Assembly (NCBI RefSeq): GCF_024701375.2
Contig: NZ_CP113910.1
Location: 6,076,001-6,140,000, forward strand
Direction of reading: 5' to 3'
Length of the DNA: 64,000 bases
DNA from: Streptomyces sp. KMM 9044
Lineage (GTDB): Bacteria > Actinomycetota > Actinomycetes > Streptomycetales > Streptomycetaceae
Part shown: positions 39,496-50,043 of the stretch, piece after piece
Layout: every line of letters begins with the position of its first letter
How positions within the stretch are numbered: position 1 is the first letter of the stretch
Translations under genes and position numbers: made by a program
The notes under the pieces: generated by a model
Databases searched by the model: none
What the model was told of the DNA's origin: nothing
Seen by the model: only the letters and a program-made list of their open reading frames with translations

Positions 39496-39756
39496 CTCTC
39501 CTGACGTCTCCCGGTGTCCCGGTCCCATGTGTCGGGCCGCACGGGAATCCGGCCAGCTCCGACGGGTGTTGAACACATCGACCCTACCTTTGCCGGGGTT
39601 CCCGTCACCCTCGGTGGGTATTCCCCTGGCGTGAGGGAGAGCGCAAGGGTGAAGATCGGACACACCCCGACCGTCTTTGTGATCTAGGGGTTTCAATCGA
39701 CACCCGCCCAGGTAGGGTCTGGAAGCGTCCAGCTCCCCTTGGAGGAGGTGAGGACC

Positions 39757-41523
39757 GTGGCAGCCCACGACGACGACATGAACCGCGGCATCCGCCCGGG
39801 ACGCGGGTCCGAGGACCCGGCCGGGCAGATTGCCTATCTCGAGCAGGAGATCGCCGTCCTGCGCCGCAAGCTCGCCGACTCTCCGCGACACACGAGGATT
39901 CTCGAAGAGCGGATCGTCGAGCTGCAGACCAACCTGGCCGGCGTGTCCGCCCAGAACGAACGACTCGCCGGCACGCTCCGCGAGGCCCGCGACCAGATCG
40001 TGGCCCTCAAGGAGGAGGTCGACCGGCTCGCACAGCCCCCGGCCGGCTTCGGGGTCTTCCTCATGGCGAACGAGGACGGCACCGCCGACATCTTCACCGG
40101 CGGCAGAAAACTCCGGGTGAACGTGAGCCCCGGCGTCGACCTCGACGGGCTCCGGCGTGGCCAGGAAGTGATGCTCAACGAAGCGCTCAACGTGGTCGAG
40201 GCCATGGAGTTCGAGCGCGTCGGCGACATCGTCACCCTCAAGGAGATCCTCGAGGACGGCGAACGAGCACTCGTCCTCGGCCACACCGACGAGGAGCGTG
40301 TGGTCCGGCTCGCCGAGCCGCTGCTGGGCGTCACCATCCGCCCCGGCGACGCGCTCCTGCTCGAACCCCGCTCCGGGTACGTCTACGAGGTCGTCCCCAA
40401 GAGCGAGGTCGAGGAGCTCGTCCTCGAGGAAGTCCCCGACATCGGTTACGAGCAGATCGGCGGCCTCGGCAACCAGATCGAAGCCATCCGCGACGCCGTC
40501 GAGCTGCCCTACCTCTACCCGGACCTGTTCAAGGAGCACGAACTGCGTCCGCCCAAGGGTGTCCTGCTCTACGGGCCCCCGGGATGCGGCAAGACGCTCA
40601 TCGCCAAGGCCGTGGCCAACTCGCTGGCCAAGAAGGTCGCCGAAGTGACCGGAGTGGCCGCCGGCAAGAGCTTCTTCCTCAACATCAAGGGCCCCGAGCT
40701 CCTCAACAAGTACGTCGGCGAGACCGAGCGGCAGATCCGCCTCGTCTTCCAGCGGGCCCGCGAGAAGGCCAGCGAGGGCACCCCCGTCATCGTCTTCTTC
40801 GACGAGATGGAATCCCTCTTCCGCACCCGCGGCTCCGGCGTCAGCTCCGACGTGGAGAACACGATCGTCCCGCAGCTCCTCGCCGAGATCGACGGCGTGG
40901 AGGGCCTGCAGAACGTGGTCGTGATCGGTGCCTCCAACCGTGAGGACATGATCGACCCCGCCATCCTGCGACCCGGCCGGCTCGACGTGAAGATCAAGAT
41001 CGAACGTCCGGACGCCGAGGCGGCCAAGGACATCTTCGGCAAGTACCTCACCCAGCGACTCCCGCTGCACGGCGACGACCTCGCCGAGCACGGCAGCGAT
41101 CGGGACGTCACGGTCCAGAGCATGATCCAGACCGCCGTGGAACACATGTACGCCGAAACCGAGGAGAACCGCTTCCTGGAAGTCACCTACGCCAACGGAG
41201 ACAAGGAAGTCCTCTACTTCAAGGACTTCAACTCCGGCGCCATGATCGAGAACATCGTCGGCCGCGCCAAGAAGATGGCGATCAAGGACTTCCTCGAGAA
41301 GAGCCAGAAGGGCCTCCGCGTCTCCCACCTGCTCCAGGCCTGCGTGGACGAGTTCAAGGAGAACGAGGACCTGCCCAACACCACCAACCCCGACGACTGG
41401 GCCCGGATCTCCGGCAAGAAGGGCGAACGGATCGTGTACATCCGCACCCTCATCACCGGAAAGCAGGGCTCGGACACCGGACGCTCCATCGACACGGTGG
41501 CAAACACCGGTCAGTACCTGTAA
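39757..41523 (+). CDS. arc: proteasome-associated AAA ATPase ARC (Mpa)
   Basis: A 588-residue ring ATPase that captures pupylated proteins, unfolds them and feeds the 20S core. Coiled coil at about 20-90 ([13 protein letters not shown] ... [17 protein letters not shown]) binds Pup. Tandem OB domains are at about 95-235. AAA+ domain: Walker A GPPGCGKT (273-280), Walker B IVFFDEME (Asp349, Glu350), sensor [18 protein letters not shown]. The C-terminus is Gln-Tyr-Leu, a penultimate-Tyr gate-opening tail. GTG 39757 follows GGAGGAGG. Confidence 0.97.
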   Translation: MAAHDDDMNRGIRPGRGSEDPAGQIAYLEQEIAVLRRKLADSPRHTRILEERIVELQTNLAGVSAQNERLAGTLREARDQIVALKEEVDRLAQPPAGFGVFLMANEDGTADIFTGGRKLRVNVSPGVDLDGLRRGQEVMLNEALNVVEAMEFERVGDIVTLKEILEDGERALVLGHTDEERVVRLAEPLLGVTIRPGDALLLEPRSGYVYEVVPKSEVEELVLEEVPDIGYEQIGGLGNQIEAIRDAVELPYLYPDLFKEHELRPPKGVLLYGPPGCGKTLIAKAVANSLAKKVAEVTGVAAGKSFFLNIKGPELLNKYVGETERQIRLVFQRAREKASEGTPVIVFFDEMESLFRTRGSGVSSDVENTIVPQLLAEIDGVEGLQNVVVIGASNREDMIDPAILRPGRLDVKIKIERPDAEAAKDIFGKYLTQRLPLHGDDLAEHGSDRDVTVQSMIQTAVEHMYAETEENRFLEVTYANGDKEVLYFKDFNSGAMIENIVGRAKKMAIKDFLEKSQKGLRVSHLLQACVDEFKENEDLPNTTNPDDWARISGKKGERIVYIRTLITGKQGSDTGRSIDTVANTGQYL

Positions 41524-41532
41524 AAAGCAGGG

Positions 41533-41567
41533 CGGCTGCGGGTGCCCTCGGTGGGTACCCGCAGCCG
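41533..41567 (+). terminator. terminator after arc
   Basis: Fifteen-bp stem with one mismatch (41533-41547 with 41553-41567), loop TCGGT, then ACTGTTTTCT. dop therefore probably has its own promoter. Confidence 0.75.
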
Positions 41568-41758
41568 ACTGTTTTCTGCAGTCGCCAGCGGAACGCAGCA
41601 ATGACGCAAATGATCTCCCCACCAGCGCAAAGGCGTTCTAGGCTCTTCGGTACCGCCGAGTCGCACAGTGCGGGGACGGGCACCGCACACGCACCGGAGC
41701 GCCAGCGGTACTTCAGCAGTGCCCCCGACCGGGGACGCCGCCGAGCAAGGAGGGCCGC

Positions 41759-43270
41759 ATGACCGTACGGCGAGTAATGGGCATCGAGACGGAGTACGGG
41801 ATCTCCGTCCCCGGCCGCCCCAACGCCAATGCCATGCTCACCTCGTCCCAGATCGTGAACGCCTACGCGGCGGCGATGCACCGGGCCCGCCGAGCCCGCT
41901 GGGACTTCGAGGAGGAGAACCCGCTGCGGGACGCGCGAGGCTTCGACCTCGCCCGCGAGGCCGCCGACTCCAGCCAGCTCACCGACGAGGACATCGGCCT
42001 CGCCAACGTCATCCTCACCAACGGTGCGCGGCTCTACGTCGACCACGCACACCCCGAATACAGCGCCCCCGAGGTCACCAACCCCCGCGACGCCGTCCTC
42101 TGGGACAAGGCCGGCGAGCGGATCATGGCCGAGGCCGCCGAACGGGCCGCGGCGCTGCCGGGCGCGCAGCCCATCCACCTGTACAAGAACAACACCGACA
42201 ACAAGGGCGCTTCCTACGGCACCCACGAGAACTACCTGATGAAGCGGGAGACGCCCTTCTCGGACATCGTCCGCCACCTCACCCCGTTCTTCGTCTCGCG
42301 CCAGGTGTTCACCGGCGCAGGACGCGTCGGCATCGGCCAGGACGGCCACGAACACGGCTTCCAGCTCAGCCAGCGCGCGGACTACTTCGAGGTCGAGGTC
42401 GGCCTCGAGACCACGCTCAAGCGGCCCATCATCAACACCCGCGACGAACCGCACGCCGACGCCGAGAAGCACCGCCGGCTCCATGTGATCATCGGCGACG
42501 CGAACCTGTCCGAGATCTCGACCTACCTGAAGCTCGGCACCACCGCGCTCGTCCTGTCGATGATCGAGGACGGCTTCATCGCCGTGGACCTCGCGGTCGA
42601 CCAGCCCGTACGGACGCTGCACCAGGTCTCCCACGATCCCACCCTCAAGCGGCTGGTCACGCTCCGCAGCGGCCGCACGCTCACCGCCGTCCAGCTCCAG
42701 ATGGAGTACTACGAACTCGCCCGCAAGTACGTCGAGGAACGGTACGGAGCCGACGCCGACGACCAGACCAAGGACGTCCTGACCCGCTGGGAGGACACCC
42801 TCAACCGTCTGGAGAACGACCCCATGAGCCTGGCCGGCGAGCTGGACTGGGTCGCCAAGCGGGAAGTCATGGAGGGCTACCGGCGCAGGGACGGCCTGGA
42901 CTGGGACGCCGCCCGGCTGCACCTCGTCGACCTCCAGTACGCCGACGTACGCCCCGCCAAGGGGCTCTACAACCGTCTCGTCGCCCGCGGCCGCATGAAG
43001 CGGCTGCTGGACGAGACCGAGGTCGAGCGGGCCCGCACGAAGCCGCCGGAGGACACCCGCGCCTACTTCCGCGGACGCTGTCTGGAGCAGTACGCGGACG
43101 ACGTCGCGGCGGCCTCCTGGGACTCGGTGATCTTCGACCTGCCGGGCCGGGACTCGCTCCAGAGGGTCCCAACCCTGGAACCGCTTCGCGGAACGCGTAA
43201 TCACGTCAAGGAGCTCCTGGACCGCTGCCGCACGGCGGAAGACCTGGTCAGGGTGTTGTCGGGCAACTGA
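41759..43270 (+). CDS. dop: Dop, Pup deamidase/depupylase
   Basis: A 503-residue carboxylate-amine-ligase-like enzyme. It converts the Pup C-terminal Gln to Glu and removes Pup from targets. [14 protein letters not shown] carries the catalytic Asp/Glu region of the family. The Dop-specific loop is seen in [48 protein letters not shown] and [20 protein letters not shown] are shared with PafA. Longer than PafA as expected. It precedes pup by 155 bp. Confidence 0.97.
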   Translation: MTVRRVMGIETEYGISVPGRPNANAMLTSSQIVNAYAAAMHRARRARWDFEEENPLRDARGFDLAREAADSSQLTDEDIGLANVILTNGARLYVDHAHPEYSAPEVTNPRDAVLWDKAGERIMAEAAERAAALPGAQPIHLYKNNTDNKGASYGTHENYLMKRETPFSDIVRHLTPFFVSRQVFTGAGRVGIGQDGHEHGFQLSQRADYFEVEVGLETTLKRPIINTRDEPHADAEKHRRLHVIIGDANLSEISTYLKLGTTALVLSMIEDGFIAVDLAVDQPVRTLHQVSHDPTLKRLVTLRSGRTLTAVQLQMEYYELARKYVEERYGADADDQTKDVLTRWEDTLNRLENDPMSLAGELDWVAKREVMEGYRRRDGLDWDAARLHLVDLQYADVRPAKGLYNRLVARGRMKRLLDETEVERARTKPPEDTRAYFRGRCLEQYADDVAAASWDSVIFDLPGRDSLQRVPTLEPLRGTRNHVKELLDRCRTAEDLVRVLSGN

Positions 43271-43425
43271 GCCGATTCACACGGCCGGGCCGCCGGACAG
43301 GGTGGAAAGTCCGGCGAAAGGGAATCATCGAAGTGGCCGCCGTACGTTGGAGGAACTGCGGGGCCCATGTCGGATCCTGCTTGTAGGGTCTGATCAAGAA
43401 CGTCGAACCGAGCGGGGTGAGGGTT

Positions 43426-43641
43426 ATGGCGACCAAGGACACCGGCGGCGGACAGCAGAAGGCGACGCGTTCCTCGGAGGAGGTCGAGGAGGCGCCCGAG
43501 GCGCAGGCATCGGAAGACCTCAAGGAGCGCCAGGAGAAGCTGAGCGACGACGTGGACGACGTCCTCGACGAAATCGATGATGTGCTCGAGGCCAATGCCG
43601 AGGATTTCGTGCGAAGCTTCGTGCAAAAAGGTGGGCAGTAA
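43426..43641 (+). CDS. pup: prokaryotic ubiquitin-like protein Pup
   Basis: A 71-residue, intrinsically disordered acidic tag. The conserved C-terminal half reads DDVDDVLDEIDDVLE, then NAEDFVRSFVQKGGQ. It ends Gly-Gly-Gln, so it needs deamidation by Dop before PafA can ligate it. ATG 43426 follows GAGGG; an upstream GTG (43417) would only add MRV. No T-run terminator directly after it; the next strong hairpin is at 43779. Confidence 0.98.
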   Translation: MATKDTGGGQQKATRSSEEVEEAPEAQASEDLKERQEKLSDDVDDVLDEIDDVLEANAEDFVRSFVQKGGQ

Positions 43642-43778
43642 AGCCCTGCCTGGTCGCTTCTCCTTTGGACCAAAGGTGTCGGGGGGAAGGGTGGCTGGCG
43701 AGTCGAGGGTGAAGCGGTGCGGGAAGTGCACACGTGAGCTTCCCGCGGCTGTGTCCGCGCGCGACAGGAATCGACGTG

Positions 43779-43807
43779 ATGGCCCCCCGGCGCCGCCGGG
43801 GGGCCAT
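43779..43807 (+). promoter_or_regulatory. hairpin covering the endonuclease VII start
   Basis: Perfect 13-bp stem (43779-43791 with 43795-43807), loop GCC, whose right arm contains the first two bases of the ATG at 43806. It may terminate part of the pup transcripts or shield the start of the next frame. Confidence 0.55.
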
Positions 43808-44250
43808 GGGGAAGACCGTGCGCGAGGAGGTGGACGTCCCGGCGGGACACAGGCTCTGCCGGACGTGCGGCGGGACCGGACCGCGCAGCGAGTGGCACCG
43901 TGACGCGAACGCGTCCGACGGTCTCCCGACGCGCTGCAAGGCGTGTGGGGCGGTCCGGGAATGGCAGGACCGCCTGAAGCACCGGTACGGCATCACCGAG
44001 GCCGAGCGCGACGAACCGATCGCCTCGCAAGGAGGCGCCCGCCGCACCTGCTTCGTCCGCCCCGGCCGCACAGGTGGATCACTGCCACGGGACGGGTAGG
44101 GTCCGTGGCGTACTGTGCTTCAGCTGCAATGCCGCGCTGGGGCAGTTCAAGGATCGGCCCGATGCCATAAGGCGGGCTGCTGCTTACGTGGAAGGAATCG
44201 CGTGGAAGCCAACACTCGTAGCACCGGGCGTCTACCAGCTGCCTTCCTGA
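43806..44250 (+). pseudogene. endonuclease VII-type HNH gene, frameshifted
   Basis: Frame one from ATG 43806 encodes the N-half of the recombination-endonuclease VII family: CRTCGGTGPRSEWHRD, SDGLPTRCKAC (two zinc Cys pairs), RYGITEAERD. After TGC 44049-44051 one extra base appears. The family continuation ([40 protein letters not shown], then VYQLPS) is found only in another frame, ending at TGA 44250. Frame one dies at TAG 44099. The Cys that should precede the frameshift is also Arg (GGARRTC), which supports true decay rather than a base-call error. Its last 49 bp overlap prcB. A start at 43734 is an alternative. Confidence 0.8.
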
Positions 44251-45047
44251 CGCCTGGTTCGTCGTCCTTCATGGACTTCCTCTCCGAGCACCAGCCCGAG
44301 ATGCTCCCGGGGAAGCGGCAACTGCCGCCGCTCCAGGGTGTGATCGAGGCGCCGCACGGCACCACGATCGTGGCCGTGAGCTTCCCCGGCGGGGTGGTGC
44401 TCGCCGGTGACCGCCGGGCCACCATGGGCAATGTCATCGCGCAGCGGGACATCGAGAAGGTGTTCCCCGCGGACGAGTACTCGGCGGTGGGCATCGCCGG
44501 CACGGCGGGACTCGCCGTGGAGATGGTGAAGCTGTTCCAGCTGGAGCTGGAGCACTTCGAGAAGGTCGAGGGCGCGCAACTGTCTCTGGAGGGCAAGGCG
44601 AACCGGCTGTCGACCATGATCCGTTCCAACCTCGCGATGGCCATGCAGGGGCTGGCCGTGGTCCCGCTGTTCGCCGGGTACGACGTGGACAGGGAGAAGG
44701 GGCGGATCTTCTCCTACGACGTCACGGGCGGGCGTTCGGAGGAACAGGGGTACGCGGCCACCGGTTCCGGGTCGGTCTTCGCGCGCAATGCCATGAAGAA
44801 GCTCTTCCGGGGTGATCTGAGCGAGGCCGAGGCGACCACCCTGGTGGTGCAGGCCCTCTACGACGCCGCGGACGACGACTCGGCGACCGGCGGTCCCGAT
44901 GTGGCCCGGCGGATCTACCCGATTGTCACGGTGATCACCGAGGACGGCTTCCGTCGGCTCTCCGAGGACGAGGCGTCCGAGGTCGCCCGGGCAGTGCTGG
45001 AGCGGCGGCTGGAGCAGCCCGACGGTCCGCGCGCCGCGCTGCTGTAG
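44202..45047 (+). CDS. prcB: 20S proteasome beta subunit
   Basis: A 281-residue proprotein. The propeptide (1-53) is removed to expose Thr54 (EAPHG then [11 protein letters not shown]), the catalytic nucleophile. Lys in [13 protein letters not shown] region and [43 protein letters not shown] complete the Ntn-hydrolase fold. GTG 44202 sits behind GGAAGGA inside the broken endonuclease gene. prcA follows 61 bp later. Confidence 0.97.
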   Translation: MEANTRSTGRLPAAFLTPGSSSFMDFLSEHQPEMLPGKRQLPPLQGVIEAPHGTTIVAVSFPGGVVLAGDRRATMGNVIAQRDIEKVFPADEYSAVGIAGTAGLAVEMVKLFQLELEHFEKVEGAQLSLEGKANRLSTMIRSNLAMAMQGLAVVPLFAGYDVDREKGRIFSYDVTGGRSEEQGYAATGSGSVFARNAMKKLFRGDLSEAEATTLVVQALYDAADDDSATGGPDVARRIYPIVTVITEDGFRRLSEDEASEVARAVLERRLEQPDGPRAALL

Positions 45048-45108
45048 GCGCGGTTCGCCGGTGACGGCCCTCCATCCAGTGACTTCGACAGAAAGGGACG
45101 GTTGACCC

Positions 45109-45888
45109 GTGTCGACGCCGTTCTATGTCTCACCCCAGCAGGCGATGGCCGACCGGGCGGAGTACGCCCGCAAGGGCATCGCGCGTGGCCGCAGTCTGGT
45201 CGTGCTGCAGTATGCCGACGGCATCGTGTTCGTCGGTGAGAACCCGTCCCGTGCGCTGCACAAGTTCAGCGAGATCTACGACCGGATCGGCTTCGCGGCC
45301 GCCGGCAAGTACAACGAGTACGAGAACCTGCGGATCGGCGGTGTGCGCTACGCCGATCTGCGGGGTTACACCTACGACCGGGACGACGTGACGGCCCGGG
45401 GCCTGGCGAACGTGTACGCGCAGACGCTGGGCACGATCTTCTCGAGTGCGGCGGAGAAGCCGTACGAGGTGGAGCTGGTGGTGGCCGAGGTCGGTGAGAC
45501 CCCGGAGGGCGACCAGATCTATCGGCTGCCGCACGATGGCTCCATCGTCGACGAGCACGGCTCGGTGGCGGTGGGGGGCAACGCGGAGCAGATCAGCGGC
45601 TATCTGGACCAGCGGCACCGGGACGGCATGACGCTGGCCGAGGCGCTGGCGCTGGCGGTGCAGTCGCTGTCGCGGGACACGAACGGCAGTGAGCGGGAGA
45701 TTCCCGCGGAGCGGCTGGAAGTGGCCGTGCTGGACCGTACACGGCCGCAGCAGCGGAAGTTCAAGCGCATCACCGGCCGGCAGCTGGCGCGGCTGCTGGC
45801 GGCCGACGGCGCGGAGACGGCGTCCGAGGCGGAGGCCGATGTGCAGGCGGAGGACGAGGCCGGAGGCGCTCCGGAGGGCAAGGAGTAG
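45109..45888 (+). CDS. prcA: 20S proteasome alpha subunit
   Basis: A 259-residue non-catalytic outer-ring subunit. The N-terminal gate [28 protein letters not shown] and [17 protein letters not shown] are typical of actinobacterial PrcA. The C-terminal acidic tail ([21 protein letters not shown]) is disordered. Same transcript as prcB judging from spacing and strand. GTG start. Confidence 0.97.
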   Translation: MSTPFYVSPQQAMADRAEYARKGIARGRSLVVLQYADGIVFVGENPSRALHKFSEIYDRIGFAAAGKYNEYENLRIGGVRYADLRGYTYDRDDVTARGLANVYAQTLGTIFSSAAEKPYEVELVVAEVGETPEGDQIYRLPHDGSIVDEHGSVAVGGNAEQISGYLDQRHRDGMTLAEALALAVQSLSRDTNGSEREIPAERLEVAVLDRTRPQQRKFKRITGRQLARLLAADGAETASEAEADVQAEDEAGGAPEGKE

Positions 45889-45975
45889 AACCGGCCGATG
45901 CCCGGCTCGTTCGGGTGAGGTGGCGGGTCTGTGAGGCCCGGTGGGGGTGCGCGTCCGCGGCGCGGGCGGGCGTCC

Positions 45976-46009
45976 CCCTCCGGCCTGCTCGGCGGATCGT
46001 GCCGGAGGG
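45976..46009. terminator. probable terminator between prcA and the LacI gene
   Basis: CCCTCCGGC (45976-45984) with GCCGGAGGG (46001-46009), 9-bp stem, 16-nt loop, in the 243-bp convergent gap. A TTGCAGCTGCAA palindrome lies nearby at about 46039. Confidence 0.5.
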
Positions 46010-46131
46010 CGGGGTCCGGCGCGTACTTCGTCCTCCGCCTTGCAGCTGCAAGCACCGGCCCCGGCCGGCCCCGGCTGGAAGGACACCGCCGGTCACCTCC
46101 GCCTCCGCTCCGCCGGGCAGGACCTGGTGCG

Positions 46132-47148
46132 TCAGGGGCGCGTGCCGGGCGGGGCCGTCGAGCCCCGGGTCACCAGGTGGACGGGGATGTCGCCGGCTTC
46201 GGGGGTGCGGTGGTCGAGGACCGCGAGGAGGGCTTGCATGCCGCGTTCGCCGAAGAGCTCCGCGTCGAGGCGGACCGTGGTCAGCTCCGGGTCGAGGGCC
46301 GTGGCCAGGGCCAGGTCGTCGAGGCCGGTGACGGAGAGGTCGTCGGGGACGCGCAGGCCGAGGCGGCGGGCCGCCTTGTAGGCGCCGGCCGCGAGCTGGT
46401 CGTCGTCGCAGACGACGGCGGTGGGCCGGCCCGGGGCGGCCAGGGCGGTGTGGGCGGCGGTGACGGCGCCCTGGATGGAGATGGGTGAGCGGGCGGTGCG
46501 CAGGGTGCTGCCGGGGACGGCGGCCAGGCGGGCGGCCAGTTCGCGGGCGCGGACGTCGAAGGTCCAGGAGGGGATGCCGGCCGCCAGGTGGAGGAAGTCG
46601 CGGTGGCCCAGGTCCAGGAGGTGGCGGGTGATCTGGCGGACGCCGTCGGCGATGTCGAGGTTGACGGTCGCGGCGTCCGGGTTGCTCGTGGGGTCACTGT
46701 CCAGCATGACCAGGGGGAGTTGGTCGCCGCGGATGGAGGTGAGGGCGTCGGCGGCCATGGAGGACGCGATGACGCCGTCGAGGGCGGCCTGCGCGGAGGC
46801 GAAGGGGTTGCGGGCGGGGCCGATGCCCTCGGGGGAGGGGTAGAGGACAACGCCGAAGCCGTGCCGGGCGGCGACGCGCGCAGCCCCGGTGTAGACGCCG
46901 GCGAAGAACTCGGTGGTGAGGGCGGGGACGACCAGGAGGACGGTACGGGTGTGGCCGAGGCGCAGGTTGCGGGCGGCCAGGTTCGGGCGGTAGCCGAGGG
47001 TGTGCGCCGCCTCGCGTACGCGCTGTGCGGTGGTCTCCGAGACGCGGCCGCGCCATTTGTCGCTCATGACGAGGGAGACGGCGGCCTGGGAGACGCCGGC
47101 TGCCTGCGCGACGTCCCGGCTCGTGGGGCGGGTCTGGGCTCGGGCCAC
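46132..47148 (-). CDS. LacI-family transcriptional regulator
   Basis: A 338-residue protein from GTG 47148. HTH: TSRDVAQAAGVSQAAVSLVMSDKWRGRVSETTAQRVREAAHTLGYRPNLAAR split over about 8-60, with the hinge helix. Periplasmic-binding-like effector domain: TRTVLLVVPALTTEFFAGVYTGA, GFGVVLYPSPEG, DGVIASS, LGHRDFLHLAAG, RPTAVVCDDDQLAAGAYKAARRLGLRVPDDLSVTGLDDL. Probably a sugar-type sensor. It diverges from an MFS transporter with a symmetrical site between them. Confidence 0.94.
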   Translation of the reverse strand: MARAQTRPTSRDVAQAAGVSQAAVSLVMSDKWRGRVSETTAQRVREAAHTLGYRPNLAARNLRLGHTRTVLLVVPALTTEFFAGVYTGAARVAARHGFGVVLYPSPEGIGPARNPFASAQAALDGVIASSMAADALTSIRGDQLPLVMLDSDPTSNPDAATVNLDIADGVRQITRHLLDLGHRDFLHLAAGIPSWTFDVRARELAARLAAVPGSTLRTARSPISIQGAVTAAHTALAAPGRPTAVVCDDDQLAAGAYKAARRLGLRVPDDLSVTGLDDLALATALDPELTTVRLDAELFGERGMQALLAVLDHRTPEAGDIPVHLVTRGSTAPPGTRP

Positions 47149-47202
47149 CGTGGGACCGCTCCTTCGACTGGACTCCGTCTGGACTGGTGAACAGCGGACA
47201 TG

Positions 47203-47231
47203 GTACGTATGAGGGCCGAGGTTATACGTAC
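47203..47231. promoter_or_regulatory. inverted repeat between LacI and MFS genes
   Basis: GTACGTAT (47203-47210) and ATACGTAC (47224-47231), 8-bp arms with 13-bp spacing, centred in the 130-bp divergent gap. Good candidate operator for the LacI regulator. Confidence 0.6.
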
Positions 47232-47278
47232 AACGTCTAGGTTCCGAGAGGCCTCGACGGGTGAATGGAGGGTGCCGC

Positions 47279-48538
47279 ATGGCCACGGGATACCTGGAGA
47301 TTCTCCGGGTGCGGCACGCGACCCGGCTCCTGGTGGGCACGCTGGTGGGCCGGCTGCCCAACGCGACCGCGGCCATCGCGATCGTGCTGTTCGTCCGCGC
47401 GGAGGGCGGTTCGTACAGTCTGGCAGGGGCTCTGGCGGCGGTGTACGGCGTGGCCAACGCGGTGGGGCAGCCGGTGCTGGGGCGGCTGGTGGACCTGCGG
47501 GGTCAGCCGCTGGTGCAGTTGCCGGCCGCGGTGCTGTCGGCGCTGGCGATGGCGGCCTTCGCGTTCGCGGGGATCGAGCCGAGGGCGGTGGCGTACGGGG
47601 CGGTGGCCGCCGCGGGGCTGTTCACGCCGCCGCTGGAGGGCGGCCTGCGGGCCCTGTGGTCCTCCGTGCTGCACCGTGAGGACCACGTGCACCGGGCCTA
47701 CGCGATGGACGCGGTGGCCCAGGAGGTGATGTTCACCGTCGGGCCGCTGCTCGTCACGGTGTGCGCGTCGCTGTGGTCGCCGCAGGCCGCCCTGCTGGTG
47801 CTGAACGGGCTGGGAGTGCTGGGCGCCCTGTCCGTGGTGGTGTCGAAACCCTCGCGCGCGTGGCGGTCGGCGCCGCGCGCGGCGCACTGGCTGGGCGCGC
47901 TGCGCTCGCCGGGGCTGCTGGCTCTGCTGGGCGCCTTCCTGTTCGTCGGCATCGCGATGGGATCCATCACCGTGGCCGCGGTGCCCTACGGGGACGAGAA
48001 CGGCGGTGCCCACGTGTACGGCTGGCTGATGGCGGGCCTGGGATTCGGCGCGCTCGCCGGCGGCACGGCCTACGGGGCGCGCCAGTGGGCGGGGGAGCCG
48101 ACGCGGCGGCTGCAGGCGCTGGTGGCGTTCCTGGCGGTGTGTTATCTGCCGCTCACGCTGACGCCGGGTCCGGTGGCGATGACCCTGCTCGCGGTGGTCG
48201 CCGGTCTCTTCCTGGCTCCGGCGATCGCGTGTGCGTTCGTGCTGATCGACCGGCACGCGCCGGCGGGCACGGTCACGGAGGCGTTCTCGTGGCTGGTGAC
48301 GACGTTCACAGTGGGCGCGTCGGTGGGAACGGGCCTGGCCGGGCCGGTGGTCGAGGCGGGCGGCGCGCAGGGGGGTTTCGCGATCCCGGCTGTCGCGGGT
48401 GGCGCGGCTCTGCTGGTTTTGATGTCGACCGGAAGGGTATTGGCGGTTCCCGCAGGCGGGGCCCTGGTTGCGGCAGGTTCGGAAAATGATCCGAACCGTG
48501 CCGTCGAACCCCGTTTGGGTTCGCGGGATCGGGCGTAA
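47279..48538 (+). CDS. MFS transporter
   Basis: A 419-residue protein with about 12 membrane helices in two halves. It opens LRVRHATRLLVGTLVGRLPNATAAIAIVLFVRAEGG, then GVANAVGQPVLGRLVDLRGQ (the loop 2-3 G-x-x-x-D-R-x-G-type motif in modified form). ATG 47279 follows GGAGGG. Family resembles drug/sugar efflux MFS proteins; substrate unknown. Probably controlled by the divergent LacI regulator. It interrupts the prcA-pafA spacing. Confidence 0.9.
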   Translation: MATGYLEILRVRHATRLLVGTLVGRLPNATAAIAIVLFVRAEGGSYSLAGALAAVYGVANAVGQPVLGRLVDLRGQPLVQLPAAVLSALAMAAFAFAGIEPRAVAYGAVAAAGLFTPPLEGGLRALWSSVLHREDHVHRAYAMDAVAQEVMFTVGPLLVTVCASLWSPQAALLVLNGLGVLGALSVVVSKPSRAWRSAPRAAHWLGALRSPGLLALLGAFLFVGIAMGSITVAAVPYGDENGGAHVYGWLMAGLGFGALAGGTAYGARQWAGEPTRRLQALVAFLAVCYLPLTLTPGPVAMTLLAVVAGLFLAPAIACAFVLIDRHAPAGTVTEAFSWLVTTFTVGASVGTGLAGPVVEAGGAQGGFAIPAVAGGAALLVLMSTGRVLAVPAGGALVAAGSENDPNRAVEPRLGSRDRA

Positions 48539-48547
48539 TGTTCAGTC

Positions 48548-49909
48548 ATGGACCGCCGCATTTTCGGGCTGGAGAACGAGTACGGCGTCACGTGCACGTT
48601 CAGGGGACAGCGCCGCCTGTCTCCTGACGAGGTGGCGCGGTACCTCTTCCGCCGTGTCGTGTCATGGGGCCGTAGCAGCAATGTCTTTCTGCGTAACGGT
48701 GCCCGCCTCTATCTCGATGTGGGTTCGCATCCGGAATACGCCACACCCGAATGCGACAACGTGACCGAGCTGGTCACCCACGACAAGGCCGGGGAGCGCA
48801 TTCTCGAAGGACTCCTGGTGGACGCCGAACGACGCCTGCACGAGGAAGGAATCGCGGGCGACGTCTACCTGTTCAAGAACAACACCGACTCGGCGGGTAA
48901 CTCGTACGGGTGTCATGAGAACTATCTGGTGGCCCGGCACGGGGAGTTCTCCCGGCTCGCGGACATCCTCATCCCGTTCCTGGTGACCCGCCAACTGCTG
49001 TGCGGCGCCGGAAAGGTGCTGCAGACGCCGCGTGGCGCGGTGTACTGCGTCAGCCAGAGGGCCGAGCACATCTGGGAGGGCGTCTCGTCGGCGACGACCC
49101 GGTCCCGGCCGATCATCAACACGCGTGACGAGCCGCACGCGGACGCCGAGCGGTACCGCCGGCTCCATGTCATCGTCGGCGACTCGAACATGTCCGAGAC
49201 GACCATGCTGCTCAAGGTCGGTGCCACCGATCTGGTGCTGCGCATGATCGAGGCGGGCACGGTGATGCGTGACCTCACGCTGGAGAACCCGATCCGGGCG
49301 ATCCGTGAGGTGAGCCACGACATCACGGGCCGCCGCAAGGTCCGCCTGGCGAGCGGCCGTGAGGCCTCCGCCCTCGAGGTGCAGCGGGAGTACTACGAGA
49401 AGGCGCTGGACTTCTGCGAGCGCCGCGGCACCCGCACCGGCACGGTCGAGCAGGTGCTCGAGCTGTGGGGCCGCACCCTGGACGCGATCGAGGCCGAGGA
49501 CCTCGACCGTATCGGCACCGAGATCGACTGGGTGATGAAGTACAAGCTGCTCGAGCGGTACCGGGCCAAGCACAACATGACCATGTCGCATCCGCGGGTC
49601 GCGCAGATAGACCTCGCCTACCACGACATCCACCGCCGTCGTGGTCTGTACTACCTGCTCGAGAAGAAGGGGCAGGCCGCCCGGATCTGCAACGACATGA
49701 AGATCTTCGAAGGCAAGTCCGTTCCGCCGCAGACCACCCGGGCGCGGCTGCGGGGTGACTTCATCCGCCGCGCGCAGGAGCAGCGGCGGGACTTCACCGT
49801 CGACTGGGTGCACCTCAAGCTCAACGATCAGGCGCAGCGGACGGTGTTGTGCAAGGACCCGTTCCGTGCGGTGGACGAGCGGGTGGAGAAGCTGATCGCC
49901 GGTATGTGA
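48548..49909 (+). CDS. pafA: PafA, Pup-protein ligase
   Basis: A 453-residue enzyme that phosphorylates the Pup C-terminal Glu and joins it to substrate lysines. [17 protein letters not shown] (catalytic Glu/Asp), [69 protein letters not shown] and the C-terminal [21 protein letters not shown] Pup-groove domain are all intact. TAATGT at 48536-48541 ends 6 bp before the ATG, so it is probably leaderless. Confidence 0.97.
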   Translation: MDRRIFGLENEYGVTCTFRGQRRLSPDEVARYLFRRVVSWGRSSNVFLRNGARLYLDVGSHPEYATPECDNVTELVTHDKAGERILEGLLVDAERRLHEEGIAGDVYLFKNNTDSAGNSYGCHENYLVARHGEFSRLADILIPFLVTRQLLCGAGKVLQTPRGAVYCVSQRAEHIWEGVSSATTRSRPIINTRDEPHADAERYRRLHVIVGDSNMSETTMLLKVGATDLVLRMIEAGTVMRDLTLENPIRAIREVSHDITGRRKVRLASGREASALEVQREYYEKALDFCERRGTRTGTVEQVLELWGRTLDAIEAEDLDRIGTEIDWVMKYKLLERYRAKHNMTMSHPRVAQIDLAYHDIHRRRGLYYLLEKKGQAARICNDMKIFEGKSVPPQTTRARLRGDFIRRAQEQRRDFTVDWVHLKLNDQAQRTVLCKDPFRAVDERVEKLIAGM

Positions 49910-49952
49910 GACGCGTCGTTCTGCGGTTCTCCCGAACAGCGGAACGCCACAC

Positions 49953-49982
49953 GGGCGCCGTACGTTACTCAGTGCGGCGCCC
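49953..49982 (+). terminator. probable terminator after pafA
   Basis: GGGCGCCG (49953-49960) with CGGCGCCC (49975-49982), followed by TTCTC. Confidence 0.5.
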
Positions 49983-50043
49983 TTCTCACGCCGTAGAGTT
50001 GCGCGGACGCCACCGACACGATCGATGATTACGAGGCCCCACC

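Noticed and set aside
48500-48547. Treating dop and pafA as a duplicated gene
   Set aside because: They are paralogous families with distinct loops and lengths; this is the normal arrangement of the pupylation system.
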